Shown here: positions 26,514-35,229 of the stretch, piece after piece
Layout: every line of letters starts with the position of its first letter
Position numbering within the stretch: the stretch's first letter is position 1
NCBI RefSeq assembly: GCF_004118675.1
Contig: NZ_SDHZ01000003.1
Coordinates: forward strand, 62,001-126,000
DNA length: 64,000 bases
Direction of reading: 5' to 3'
Origin: Filimonas effusa
Lineage (GTDB): Bacteria; Bacteroidota; Bacteroidia; Chitinophagales; Chitinophagaceae
The notes under the pieces: generated by a model
What the model was told of the DNA's origin: nothing
Databases searched by the model: none
The model's input: only the letters and a program-made list of their open reading frames with translations
Position numbers and translations under genes: made by a program

Positions 26514-28058
26514 TTATCTCTTTTGTCTGCGGGTTGGGAAGAAGTTACCCGTTTTGTGTTTGCTGCCGGCGCCTTCAGGTGCTCCATAGTGTGTCATGGC
26601 GCAACGGAAACCTACCGTGCTGCTGCTTTGATCTTCCTGCAGGAAGCGGCGGGTACCGGGACTCAGCCAGTAAGGCATGTCGTTCCAGCTGCCACCTTTG
26701 ATCACGCGTGATTTGTCGCTGATGAGGGTGGTGATGCCATAACCGTAAGAAGAAGAGCTCAACGAGTCACCATCCAGGAAGTTCACTGCATAGGAACGCT
26801 GGTAGTTGAAACGGTTGCGTAAGCTGGAGTCATTTTCATTGACATATTTGATACGACCAAGACTGTCGCGCAGGTTACCTTCGCCACCGCTTACGTCAAC
26901 GGTTTTGAATTCGTTACCACGGTAAGGGCTCAGGTCATCTTCATCCTGGTTGGTAGTAGGCCTGTACACGTCGGCAACCCATTCGTTCACGTTACCACTC
27001 ATGTTATATAAGCCAAAACCATTGGGAAAGAAAGAGTTTACGTCGGCAGGATAAGCAGAGCGGTCGTTCAAACCACCGGGCGTACCCATATAGTCACCAT
27101 TACCCCTTTTGAAGTTGGCGAGGAAAGCACCCTGCCAGTTGCCCTTGCGGGTAGCGCGCAGGTTGTCGTAACCGTCGTTTTTCCAGGAGTACATCTGCCT
27201 GTTGGAGATCAACTCCTCACCACGTTGTTTTTCGGAACGGCGGGGTGAAGGGTTTTCGTTGATAAGACCCAGCGCGGCATATTCCCATTCTGCTTCTGTA
27301 GGCAGGCGGTAGTCGGGTAATAAGATGCCGTCTTCAAATTTCACCGTGTTACGCGGACGGCCCTGTGCATCTTTCAGCGGGTTCTTTTTAGGTTTACCCG
27401 GAACGCCCTGGTACTCACCCATCAGGTAAGACTTGGTGTTGAAGTTATCCTGGCCGCCACCATTCAGTTCCTGTTTCAGGACATTCTGGTTTTGGTAGCC
27501 TTTGTCGATCAGTTCTTTTTCGTTCACCCTGTCGGTACGCCAGATACAGAAGTCATACGCCTGTTTCCAGGTAACGCCAACCACCGGGTAGTAGTTATAA
27601 GAGGGGTGACGGAAATAATATTCCACGAGCGGTTCGTTATAGCTCAGCTCACTGCGCCATACCAGGGTGTCGGGCTTGGCGCCTTTCACCACTGCTTCGT
27701 ACTGGGGATCCTGGAACACATTCTCCAGCCAGTAGAGGTATTCGCGGTAGTGAACGTTGGCAACCTCGGTTTTGTCGATGAAGAAGGAGTTGATGGTAAC
27801 GCGGCGTGGAACGTTATTCCAGTCGCCCATTACATCTTCCTGGGTAGCGCCCATGGTGAAAGTACCACCCTGAACGAATACCAGACCGGGGCCTGTTTTG
27901 ATGTCTTTGGGTTTGGCAACGTAAAAACCGGAGGACTTCTTACCGTCGTTGTAATTCCAACCGGTGACGTCAGACTTACCCCCTTTGTTTTTGTTGCAGG
28001 CTGAGAGGCCACCCAGGGCAGCCAATAAAAGCGTACAAGTTATCAGTCTATTTTGCAT
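26514..28058 (-). CDS. gldJ: Gliding motility / T9SS lipoprotein GldJ
   Basis: 514 aa. Lipoprotein signal ending LGGLSAC at residues ~15-21, then an FGE-sulfatase (SUMF1-like) domain: VQGGTFTMG near the N-terminus, VVGVTWKQAYDFC, YRLPTEAEWEYAA, FGLYNMSGNVNEWV and a C-terminal VIKGGSWND...GFRCA. In Flavobacterium GldJ is an outer-membrane lipoprotein that stabilises GldK and the T9SS/gliding machinery. Its position beside porV agrees with the conserved porU-porV-gldJ neighbourhood, although porV is divergent here and porU is absent from the window. Confidence 0.93.
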   Translation of the reverse strand: MQNRLITCTLLLAALGGLSACNKNKGGKSDVTGWNYNDGKKSSGFYVAKPKDIKTGPGLVFVQGGTFTMGATQEDVMGDWNNVPRRVTINSFFIDKTEVANVHYREYLYWLENVFQDPQYEAVVKGAKPDTLVWRSELSYNEPLVEYYFRHPSYNYYPVVGVTWKQAYDFCIWRTDRVNEKELIDKGYQNQNVLKQELNGGGQDNFNTKSYLMGEYQGVPGKPKKNPLKDAQGRPRNTVKFEDGILLPDYRLPTEAEWEYAALGLINENPSPRRSEKQRGEELISNRQMYSWKNDGYDNLRATRKGNWQGAFLANFKRGNGDYMGTPGGLNDRSAYPADVNSFFPNGFGLYNMSGNVNEWVADVYRPTTNQDEDDLSPYRGNEFKTVDVSGGEGNLRDSLGRIKYVNENDSSLRNRFNYQRSYAVNFLDGDSLSSSSYGYGITTLISDKSRVIKGGSWNDMPYWLSPGTRRFLQEDQSSSTVGFRCAMTHYGAPEGAGSKHKTGNFFPTRRQKR

Positions 28059-28378
28059 GTTGCAGACAACAGTTTTTGCTGAATATTTAACGTTTGGTTT
28101 TTCCTAATTATTGCAAGTAAGTCGAAGAGATTGCGAATATAATCGTTTTCGATATACATCGCGCGCCGGCTTACTTTAAATTAAAAAAACATGGATAGTT
28201 GCAAAACAAGTAAAAAATCCACATATTTGCTATACAATTGTTAAAAATAATCATTGCCATTCATATCCTTTACACCAAACTATCCGACTATTTGACTCCA
28301 ACTCTACCCTAACACCGATTCTGAAGTTTCTGATAATTTCGTGAAAAGGCATCACGATACCTTAAATCATCATTTTAA
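28059..28378. promoter_or_regulatory. Divergent gldJ-porV promoter region
   Basis: 320 bases without a gene. On the minus strand TATATTCGC (near 28134-28142) and on the plus strand TAATTTCG (near 28332-28340) resemble -7 boxes of gldJ and porV with one mismatch each. The middle is AT-rich. I see no inverted repeat long enough to suggest an operator. Confidence 0.35.
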
Positions 28379-29509
28379 ATGAAAGTAATTCGTTTTAGGA
28401 TAACTGCTTTGTTAGCAGTGCTTTGTGGAACAGGAATGGTTCAATCCAAAGCCCAGGACATTAACGTTGTAACTACAGCGGTTCCATTTTTACGTATTTC
28501 TCCCGATGCCCGTGCAGGTGGTATGGGCGATGCCGGCATTGCTACGGCCCCCGATGCCAACTCCAGTTTCTGGAACCAGGCGAAGCTGCCGTTTGCCCCG
28601 GTAAAGTCGGGCATCAGCGCTACCTATACCCCTTGGTTAAGTGATATCACCAGTGATGTTTACCTGGCTTCCCTGGCTGGTTATTACCAAATAGATGATG
28701 AGCAGGCGCTCAGTTCTTCTATCCGTTATTTCAATCTTGGCTCCATCCAGTTTACCAATATTAATGGCGACCGTCTCGGCACCTCCGATCCGCGTGAGTT
28801 TGCTTTTGACATGGGATATACCCGCCGTTTGTCGAAGCAGACCAGTTTGGGACTGGCGTTGCGGTATATCAATTCAAGGCTGGCCAATGGCGATGTCAAT
28901 GGTTCCGGGGTAAGCTATAAGCCCGGCAATGCCTTTGGTGCAGATATCTCGTTCTTTTATAATGGTATCGATGAAACGGGCGCCGGGTTCACCGGGGGAG
29001 CTGTATTGTCGAACCTGGGGACTAAAATAAGTTATACCAATAACGCCAATGCCAAAGATTATATCCCTGCCAACTTAGGTGTGGGAGTGGGTTATACCTG
29101 GGCTTTTGATGAAGATTCGAAGCTGACGCTGGCGGCAGATATCAATAAACTGCTGGTGCCGGCGCTGCCCAAGGCGCCCACTTCGCAGGATATCGACGAC
29201 TATTATACCCGTGGCGTTTTTGAAAGCTGGTTCAAGAGTTTTGGAGGCGATAATGGCGGGTTTAAGAGCTTACAGATCTCCGGTGGAGCGGAATATGCTT
29301 ATGTGAACCAATTCTTTGCGCGTGCGGGGTATTATTATGAAGACAAATCGCAGGGGGGAAGACGGTATCTTACCATGGGAGTTGGGTTCAAGTATAATGC
29401 TATTCATGCGAACTTTTCTTATTTGATCCCTTCAGGGAGTGGGGTGACGAGAAATCCGTTGTCCAATACTTTGAGGTTGGGGATTGGGTTTGACCTGGTA
29501 AAAGAATAG
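28379..29509 (+). CDS. porV: Type IX secretion outer membrane channel protein PorV (LptO)
   Basis: 376 aa with a signal peptide cleaved near VQSKAQD. The N-terminal mature part VPFLRISPDARAGGMGDAGIATAPDANSSFWN is the PorV signature, followed by a FadL-like 14-stranded barrel and a C-terminal strand GIGFDLVKE. PorV captures T9SS cargo at the SprA translocon and hands it to PorU for signal removal. Its presence means that this organism very probably has a working T9SS. Confidence 0.95.
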   Translation: MKVIRFRITALLAVLCGTGMVQSKAQDINVVTTAVPFLRISPDARAGGMGDAGIATAPDANSSFWNQAKLPFAPVKSGISATYTPWLSDITSDVYLASLAGYYQIDDEQALSSSIRYFNLGSIQFTNINGDRLGTSDPREFAFDMGYTRRLSKQTSLGLALRYINSRLANGDVNGSGVSYKPGNAFGADISFFYNGIDETGAGFTGGAVLSNLGTKISYTNNANAKDYIPANLGVGVGYTWAFDEDSKLTLAADINKLLVPALPKAPTSQDIDDYYTRGVFESWFKSFGGDNGGFKSLQISGGAEYAYVNQFFARAGYYYEDKSQGGRRYLTMGVGFKYNAIHANFSYLIPSGSGVTRNPLSNTLRLGIGFDLVKE

Positions 29510-29560
29510 CCCGGAACCTGGATTCCGGCATCACCTGTTGTAGTCCCTCATCTATATCAG

Positions 29561-29569
29561 TATCTTTGC
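29561..29569 (+). promoter_or_regulatory. -7 box of the DUF983 gene, 3 bases before the ATG
   Basis: TATCTTTGC, then AAC, then the ATG at 29573. Same box and spacing as at trmD (and, with one change, dut). Confidence 0.6.
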
Positions 29570-29572
29570 AAC

Positions 29573-30025
29573 ATGAAGTCCAAGCCATCGTATGTTTTAA
29601 GTGTATTGCGGAATAAGTGTCCGCGGTGCAGAGAGGGAGATCTGTTCCTGGAGAAGAATGCTTATGCGCTGAAGAAAAGCAGGTATATTAAGATGCATAG
29701 TAATTGTCCTACCTGCGGGCAGCCTACGGAGATTGAAGTTGGGTTTTATTATGGCACCAGCTATGTTAGCTATGCTTTGGGCGTGGCGGTGTCTGTTGCT
29801 GTGTTTGTGGCGTGGTGGGTGTTGCTGGGTATTTCTATCGATGATAATAGTCTTATCTGGTACCTGGTGGTGAACAGCTGCCTGCTGGTGGGGTTACAGC
29901 CGCCGCTGATGCGCCTCTCGCGCTCTATATGGCTGAGCTGGTTTGTGAAATATGATCCGGAATGGAAGACGCATAAGGTTGATGCGCCGGAAAGGATCGT
30001 GAAGGAGCAGATGGGGAATTGGTAG
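29573..30025 (+). CDS. DUF983 family zinc-ribbon membrane protein
   Basis: 150 aa. An N-terminal zinc ribbon (CPRC at 17-20 and CPTC at 43-46) is followed by two membrane helices (about 62-84 and 92-108). This is the DUF983 layout. Function unknown; members sit near cytochrome oxidase genes in some bacteria, but no such genes are here. A bidirectional terminator follows. Confidence 0.85.
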   Translation: MKSKPSYVLSVLRNKCPRCREGDLFLEKNAYALKKSRYIKMHSNCPTCGQPTEIEVGFYYGTSYVSYALGVAVSVAVFVAWWVLLGISIDDNSLIWYLVVNSCLLVGLQPPLMRLSRSIWLSWFVKYDPEWKTHKVDAPERIVKEQMGNW

Positions 30026-30052
30026 TATAATAGATTACAGGAAATATAAGTA

Positions 30053-30104
30053 AAGCCTGGTTACGGTAAGTCCAATGCTGACTTGGACTACTGCAACCAG
30101 GCTT
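30053..30104. terminator. Bidirectional hairpin terminator
   Basis: AAGCCTGGTT (30053-30062) pairs with AACCAGGCTT (30095-30104), and an inner AGTCCAA/TTGGACT helix forms within the loop. It separates the convergent DUF983 and LytTR genes. Confidence 0.7.
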
Positions 30105-30165
30105 GGTTTTTAATGGGGCACCGATCCTATTTCATTATGGGGTAAATGCTGAGAGGGGGGAAAGA

Positions 30166-30507
30166 TCACTTCTTCTTCTTTTTGGTTTTTACCTTGAAGA
30201 ATTTGTCGATCTTACTTAAAAGAAGCGGATAGTAAGTCCGGCTGACAGCCACCTGCCTATCACCAAGGTCCACTACACGGGCTTCAATCGACTGTATGCG
30301 CGGTAAAGCGATGATGCTCGATCGGTGGACACGACAGAATTCCTTGTCGCCCAGAATTTCTTCAAACTCCTTCAGCGTAAGGTTTGTCGGATACTTTTCA
30401 CCATTTACTGTGTAAATGTTGGTAAAGGGGCCTGCGGCCTTGATAAGGACGATGTCTTTCATCGGAATCCTTATCAATTTGTTGCGGTTGAAAATAAAAC
30501 AAGACAT
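30166..30507 (-). CDS. Stand-alone LytTR DNA-binding domain regulator
   Basis: 113 aa, almost only a LytTR domain: IRIPMKDIVLIKAAGPFTNIYTVNGEKY, then EFEEILGDKEFCRVHRSSIIALPRIQSI and VAVSRTYYPLLLSKI, ending in a lysine-rich tail. Usually this domain follows a response-regulator receiver; here there is none, so the signal input is unknown. A second stand-alone LytTR gene lies at 32022 on the other strand, bracketing two small unknown genes. Confidence 0.85.
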   Translation of the reverse strand: MSCFIFNRNKLIRIPMKDIVLIKAAGPFTNIYTVNGEKYPTNLTLKEFEEILGDKEFCRVHRSSIIALPRIQSIEARVVDLGDRQVAVSRTYYPLLLSKIDKFFKVKTKKKKK

Positions 30508-30997
30508 GTTTGTAGCCTTTAATGTGTTTCTTCATAAAAATTAAAAGGTTGCGTTTGCAAACTGCGATGTAAACGTAGCAGTTAAATTTTAAACCATGGC
30601 CCTGTTTATGTGATAACATCTTTGTTTAGGGACGAATGGTAAACAACAGCTTAGAAACGGCTTTACGCGTGCTTCGAAACAGCATTGCCAAAACTTTAAA
30701 ATAACTAAGCTCTCCTACCCTAGTTGATACCATTCATTGTTTACTATTTTTTAAAAGCATTTCGACATCTCAATCGAGGGCTGTTTTTTACGCTCACCCT
30801 GCTCAACCTGCTGTTTACCATGACCATTTGGTCGTTTACCTATCTCCTGCTTTTTGAGGGCTAACAGGTATCGTAACATTGCATTACAGAACGCGACCAA
30901 AGGTTGTACGCTCAGCAGGAAGTACGGGAAGAGCGTCCCCGTAACGAATGTTTCACTGGGTTGCGTTTCTATTATTTCATAAAAAATACTAATTATC
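30508..30997. other. Intergenic region, possible small membrane peptide
   Basis: 490 bases. The only coding candidate is a plus-strand reading frame at 30724-30864 that begins with TTG and encodes 46 residues, including the hydrophobic run LFFTLTLLNLLFTMTIW. It has no clear promoter or ribosome-binding site. A longer minus-strand frame overlapping 30751-31053 would run into the 30998 gene and looks like a shadow. Confidence 0.3.
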
Positions 30998-31561
30998 ATG
31001 GGTGAAGTTTTAAATAATGATTTCGTAATGGGATCAAGCGGATTAACAGGCAATATGCTTGTTTACAGACAGCGCAAAGGGCGCACATTTATTGCCAAAC
31101 GGCCACAGAAACGAAAGAAGCCGTTTACTGAAGAAGAATTACAACACCAGGCTCTTTTCGCCGATGCCATCACCTACGCCAGGGCAGCAATCGTTGACCC
31201 TGCCGTTAAAGAGATCTATGCCTTTAAGGCAAAAGGTATTGAATCGGCCTATAACGTGGCAGTCCGAAACTTCTATGACCTGCCGGAAGTAAAACTGGTT
31301 GATGTAAGTGGTTATAACGGCAGTATCGGCAGCAAAATTTTGGTGAAGGCTACCGATAAGTGTAAAGTGAACAAAGTGAAGATCGTCATTAAATCGAGCG
31401 CGGGCTCCATTATTGAACAGGGTGAAGCAGTTGTGCTAGCCAATGATCTTGACTGGATATATACAGCAACTACGCTGAACAGCTCTCCTTCCGGATCGAC
31501 TGTTACCGCTACGGCATTCAACCTGCCGGGGAATAGCGCGAATTCCAATAAAGTCGTGTAA
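30998..31561 (+). CDS. Hypothetical protein with basic N-terminus and Ig-like C-terminal half
   Basis: 187 aa, no signal peptide. The first 45 residues are rich in glycine and basic residues (MGSSGLTGNMLVYRQRKGRTF, KRPQKRKKP), followed by a helical stretch (about 45-90) and a C-terminal region of alternating beta strands (VNKVKIVIKSSAGSIIEQGEA, TVTATAFNLPGNS) that looks like a bacterial Ig-like fold. The start at 30998 is supported by the conserved-looking MGEVLNNDF opening. I do not recognise a named family. It is followed 145 bases later by a small hydrophobic protein, with which it may form a unit. Confidence 0.6.
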   Translation: MGEVLNNDFVMGSSGLTGNMLVYRQRKGRTFIAKRPQKRKKPFTEEELQHQALFADAITYARAAIVDPAVKEIYAFKAKGIESAYNVAVRNFYDLPEVKLVDVSGYNGSIGSKILVKATDKCKVNKVKIVIKSSAGSIIEQGEAVVLANDLDWIYTATTLNSSPSGSTVTATAFNLPGNSANSNKVV

Positions 31562-31706
31562 AAGGCAGGTGCCTGGCCGGCCGGCAGAGATACTCCTCCT
31601 GCCGGCTTGCTTTTCCTTTAACAAAGAGATAACAGATTGGGAAAGGGGTAAGCATTACGCTAAGCCCTACTATCATACAACCTGTTACTCTATCAATACA
31701 TTAATA

Positions 31707-31937
31707 ATGACACAAACTGAAATTGACAATTTGACGCTCGTTGAAAGGGCGCAGGCGGAGACGCCGCAGTTCTTTAAAAAATTAAGAACCATCGGGCTCG
31801 TGCTGGCGGCGGCGAGCGCCGCTTTACTTACAGCACCAGTTAGCTTACCTGCAGCTGTCACTACTATTGCCGGTTATCTTGCAGTAGCCGGAGGTGTTGC
31901 TACGGCGGTTAGCCAGGTGGCGGTAGAAGGTTACTAA
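31707..31937 (+). CDS. Small two-helix membrane protein, function unknown
   Basis: 76 aa from ATG 31707 (MTQTEIDNLTLVERAQAETPQFFKKL); earlier in-frame codons are not protein-like. An amphipathic charged N-terminal half is followed by two alanine/valine-rich hydrophobic segments (about 31-49 and 51-70) joined by PVSLPAA. No cysteine and no signal peptide. The shape is holin-like, but size and two-helix topology alone do not prove that. It ends at a perfect 13-base-arm hairpin and precedes a LytTR gene. Confidence 0.55.
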   Translation: MTQTEIDNLTLVERAQAETPQFFKKLRTIGLVLAAASAALLTAPVSLPAAVTTIAGYLAVAGGVATAVSQVAVEGY

Positions 31938-31944
31938 CCGATTC

Positions 31945-31973
31945 AGACGAAGGAGAACGATTCTCCTTCGTCT
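31945..31973 (+). terminator. Hairpin terminator after the 76-aa gene
   Basis: AGACGAAGGAGAA (31945-31957) and TTCTCCTTCGTCT (31961-31973) are perfectly complementary around a CGA loop. No T run follows, as is common for Bacteroidetes. Confidence 0.65.
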
Positions 31974-32021
31974 TCAAAATTACTCAAGCTATTCTCTTTC
32001 AAATCTTTTAAATACAATACA

Positions 32022-32366
32022 ATGCCTTTAAATCATTTGTTCATTTTTCACCAGGACGGTTATTTAAATATTGAAATATCCAGGATCAGCCATATAGAAG
32101 GCGGCGATGTTTACAGTACTGTTCATCTCGACAATTGCAAACATCTTGTTAAGATGCCCCTGTACCTAATAGCTGAAAGCCTGAAGGCCAATGGGTTCTA
32201 CCGGATACATACTTCCTATATTGTTCCGCTGCAACGCATCGTAAGTATAAATTCAGACGTTACAGACATTAAAGGAGTCGGAAATTTGCCGGTTTCTAAA
32301 AAATATTTTCGATTGTTGCTTAGCGAGGTACGTACAATTCATACCAGCAAAGGATCACAGGGGTAA
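32022..32366 (+). CDS. Stand-alone LytTR DNA-binding domain regulator
   Basis: 114 aa. LytTR features: ISRISHIEGGDVYSTVHLDN, LIAESLKANGFYRIHTSYIVPLQRIVSI and LPVSKKYFRLLLSEV. No receiver domain. It stands 290 bases upstream of the LanKC gene on the same strand and is a plausible local regulator of it. It is clearly distinct from the LytTR protein at 30166. Confidence 0.83.
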   Translation: MPLNHLFIFHQDGYLNIEISRISHIEGGDVYSTVHLDNCKHLVKMPLYLIAESLKANGFYRIHTSYIVPLQRIVSINSDVTDIKGVGNLPVSKKYFRLLLSEVRTIHTSKGSQG

Positions 32367-32655
32367 ACAGCTTTTGCCGGTTGTAGTGTTTTGTGTACCA
32401 CTCATCCTGCACATTTCAAAATTCACAAGTAGCATTTGTGTGAATACAATTTTTTTTATCTAATATTATGAACTCAAAAAATTGCTTGCTTCATTATTAT
32501 TGAAAGAAAAACTATGATTAACCATTCCTTCATCCGGATCCGTGCGCCCTGGTCGTCATGAACCATTACCACTTTTTCCTACAACATACTACAGTTAGTT
32601 AAGTGCTGTTAACTGTTGTGAGATACCCGGCAAGGGAAAATCCAAATCATGTACT
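32367..32655 (+). promoter_or_regulatory. Upstream region of the LanKC gene with three very short ORFs
   Basis: 289 bases. Three successive ATG frames of 11, 15 and 14 codons occur at 32468-32503, 32514-32561 and 32558-32602; the last two overlap in ATGA. They could be leader peptides or chance. No obvious TAnnTTTG box was found. Confidence 0.25.
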
Positions 32656-35223
32656 ATGCAAAACAAAGAAACAGCTGCTGCTGATAACAGCGCTGCAACC
32701 ATTGACACACCACCAGCACAACAAGTGCCACCAGCACCTGCTGTGGCAGCGGAAGCGACGCACAATACAGTGACGCCAGGCGTAGAGACAGCAGCTTCGA
32801 CAACTGAGCCGACTGTTACACCTGAGCAGGAATATGCAGCCCTACTACGTAACCATGGGTTTGAGTTTAAAGAACTGCAATACCATTGGCAGGTGGGAGA
32901 ATTACCTGAAACACGAGCATGGATATTGCATCTTTCTGTGATACCGACACAGGTAAAAAGATTACTAGACGATTGTCTTCCTATATTAAAAGCCGCCGGC
33001 GTTTCGTTCCGGCTGGCGAAAACCCAGGCTATTGTGAATATGTTACTGGGTGGCAGTTTTGGGAAGGCCTATGTTGGAAAAATCATTACCATTTACCCAA
33101 AATCGGTTAGCAACGCCATAGAACTGGCAGCGCGCCTTGTAGCGTTTACTACCTACAAAGGCCCTCTTGTTGCTACCGATATACACCTGGGCGGCATTGT
33201 TTATACCCGGCATGGCGGTACTGCTCCTCAGCAGCTTCCTGATAGCCGTCCACCGGGGCAGCGGCTGATCGCCAATCTTTTTACCAACCGGATCCAAGAT
33301 ACTTTATACGATCCCTGGTACCTGGCGCCGGGCGTGGAATGGCCTTTTGGCGATATCAAAGCACACCAGCCACCGGCAGAAGGCAATTCGGAGCAGCATA
33401 AGTTGCATAATAAGTACACCATCAACAGCACTATCAAAGCCGACATGAAAGGTTGTGTGTACCGGGCCAGTTATTTTACCGGCTTTACCCAGGAGCCCTG
33501 TATTATCAAGGCTGCACATTACGCTGTTTCGGCTGATGAATATGACAGGGATAATACAGACAGATTACGCTGGCAATATCAACTGCATGAAGCATTACGG
33601 GATGTGATTCCGTTGCCGAAGATCCTAGATCTCTTTGAAAAGGATACAACGGTGTATATGGCAATGGAATTTGTGCAAGGTGTTTCGCTGCGTGACTGGA
33701 TTGGGCATATCCGAAAATACCGGCATTGGTTTCATCTTACTGCCGGTGAAAAGCGGGAGCTGATAAATATGCTTATCCATATTGTTACACTAATTGAAAA
33801 AATGCACCTGGCCGGTTACCTGCACCGGGATATTACTTCGCAGAACTTTATAATTGGCAGGGGTAATAAGATCACGCTGATTGACCTGGAGCTGGCTTAT
33901 GACACTACAGCAGTGCCGTTACAACCGCCTTTTGCATTGGGAAGTTTTGGATATATGTCGCCGGAGCAAAGAACATCCCAGGCACCTACCAGTGCGCAGG
34001 ATGTTTATAATATTGGCGGGCTGATGATCCGCTTCTTTGCAGGCCTATCACCCAGGCAAATAGACCAGGTTCATCCGGCCAATTTGGAAAAAAACCTGCT
34101 GTTTTTCACAGGCAGTTCAGCCATTGTACGGCTGATCACCGGTTGTATGGCCCAGGATCCGACATTAAGGCCCGACATCAGAGCTGTAAAAGAAGGGCTT
34201 TACAGTCTTTTGCAGGAGGTGGAGCAGAGCAGATTGCCTTATATCAGCGTTAACATCGTAGACGAACGAATTAAAGTTCCGGCAGGCCGTTTTGAGTGGC
34301 CGACTTTTAAGCGCGGCCTGGTCCAGGATTTTTCCAGTAACCAAACGAGTCTTTTGCATGGTGTTACCGGTATGGCAGTTTGCGTTTGCGGCGTATTACG
34401 CAATGATAAGCTGGCTGATACACCCGAGATCAGCGCATTTATACAACAATGCTTTAGCCGCATTGGTATGGAAGCTGATATTGCTACGGGAATGGCGGGA
34501 CAAGGACTTGCTTTACTCGAGTGTTTACCCTGGATAGATGACAAAGCATTCGCCAGCAAGCAATTAAATGCCATTGTGCAATTACTTGCTACACAACAGC
34601 TCCCGGACGGGTCGTGGGCGTTGCGCAGGCCAACAGATGAAACTTCAAGACCGGGATTGTTGAGAGGTGTGGCGGGGATCCTGCTTTTCTTACTGGAGTT
34701 TTATCACCAGGATGCACAACCAGGTTTAAAAGAAGTGATCACAGATGGCCTAAACTGGCTGGTTCGTGAGAAACGAAATGAAAACGGATTTGAAGGCTGG
34801 CATAACAATGGGCGGCTTGACCTGCTTACGTTTTCGGAGGGAAGCCTGGGCATTATTTACGTACTGATAAAAGCAGGACATATACTGGAAGCCGCCGAAT
34901 ATAAAGCGTTAAGTAACCGATTATTAAGCCGGGTGCCGGAATACATTCTATTGGACAGCGCTTCGCTGGAATATGGGATGGCAGGACTAGGGGAAACCTA
35001 CCTGCTGGCCGGGGAAGTATTTGAAGATGTCGACTGGCTAAAACGGGCAGCATGGGTGAGCGCTGTAATACAACATACCAGTATTTCACAGAAGCAACCT
35101 TATCATATGTTCTGGCGACAATTACAACACCCAACGCTGGCTTTGTGCCGGCCGGAAGAATATGAGCTTGCTTACCTGGAAAAACAGATACAAGTTTATC
35201 AACAGCATCAAACAATTGCCTGA
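32656..35223 (+). CDS. LanKC-type (class III-like) lanthionine synthetase
   Basis: 855 aa in three parts after an Ala/Pro/Thr-rich ~60-residue head. (1) Lyase-like N-domain, about 65-200, with VGKIITIYP (K142), GPLVATDI and VYTRHGG (182-188), matching LanKC N-domains. (2) Kinase domain, about 255-515, with K285, catalytic HRD at 390-392, N397 and D410-L-E in place of DFG. (3) LanC-like cyclase, about 540-855, with repeated GxxG helices (GVTGMAV, GMAGQGL, GVAGILL). The positions of the LanC zinc ligands read SEG (727-729) and EYG (772-774), so zinc-binding Cys/His are missing, as in class III enzymes. Such enzymes phosphorylate Ser/Thr, eliminate to dehydro-residues and add Cys. A secreted Cys-containing peptide gene follows 6 bases later. 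Confidence 0.85.
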   Translation: MQNKETAAADNSAATIDTPPAQQVPPAPAVAAEATHNTVTPGVETAASTTEPTVTPEQEYAALLRNHGFEFKELQYHWQVGELPETRAWILHLSVIPTQVKRLLDDCLPILKAAGVSFRLAKTQAIVNMLLGGSFGKAYVGKIITIYPKSVSNAIELAARLVAFTTYKGPLVATDIHLGGIVYTRHGGTAPQQLPDSRPPGQRLIANLFTNRIQDTLYDPWYLAPGVEWPFGDIKAHQPPAEGNSEQHKLHNKYTINSTIKADMKGCVYRASYFTGFTQEPCIIKAAHYAVSADEYDRDNTDRLRWQYQLHEALRDVIPLPKILDLFEKDTTVYMAMEFVQGVSLRDWIGHIRKYRHWFHLTAGEKRELINMLIHIVTLIEKMHLAGYLHRDITSQNFIIGRGNKITLIDLELAYDTTAVPLQPPFALGSFGYMSPEQRTSQAPTSAQDVYNIGGLMIRFFAGLSPRQIDQVHPANLEKNLLFFTGSSAIVRLITGCMAQDPTLRPDIRAVKEGLYSLLQEVEQSRLPYISVNIVDERIKVPAGRFEWPTFKRGLVQDFSSNQTSLLHGVTGMAVCVCGVLRNDKLADTPEISAFIQQCFSRIGMEADIATGMAGQGLALLECLPWIDDKAFASKQLNAIVQLLATQQLPDGSWALRRPTDETSRPGLLRGVAGILLFLLEFYHQDAQPGLKEVITDGLNWLVREKRNENGFEGWHNNGRLDLLTFSEGSLGIIYVLIKAGHILEAAEYKALSNRLLSRVPEYILLDSASLEYGMAGLGETYLLAGEVFEDVDWLKRAAWVSAVIQHTSISQKQPYHMFWRQLQHPTLALCRPEEYELAYLEKQIQVYQQHQTIA

Positions 35224-35229
35224 ATAAAT

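Noticed and set aside
30751-31053. 100-codon minus-strand ORF
   Set aside because: It overlaps the start of the better supported 187-aa gene and the hydrophobic plus-strand frame; no homology or signal supports it.
31707-31937. The 76-aa hydrophobic protein as LanKC precursor
   Set aside because: It has no cysteine and looks like a two-helix membrane protein, so it cannot form lanthionine or labionin.
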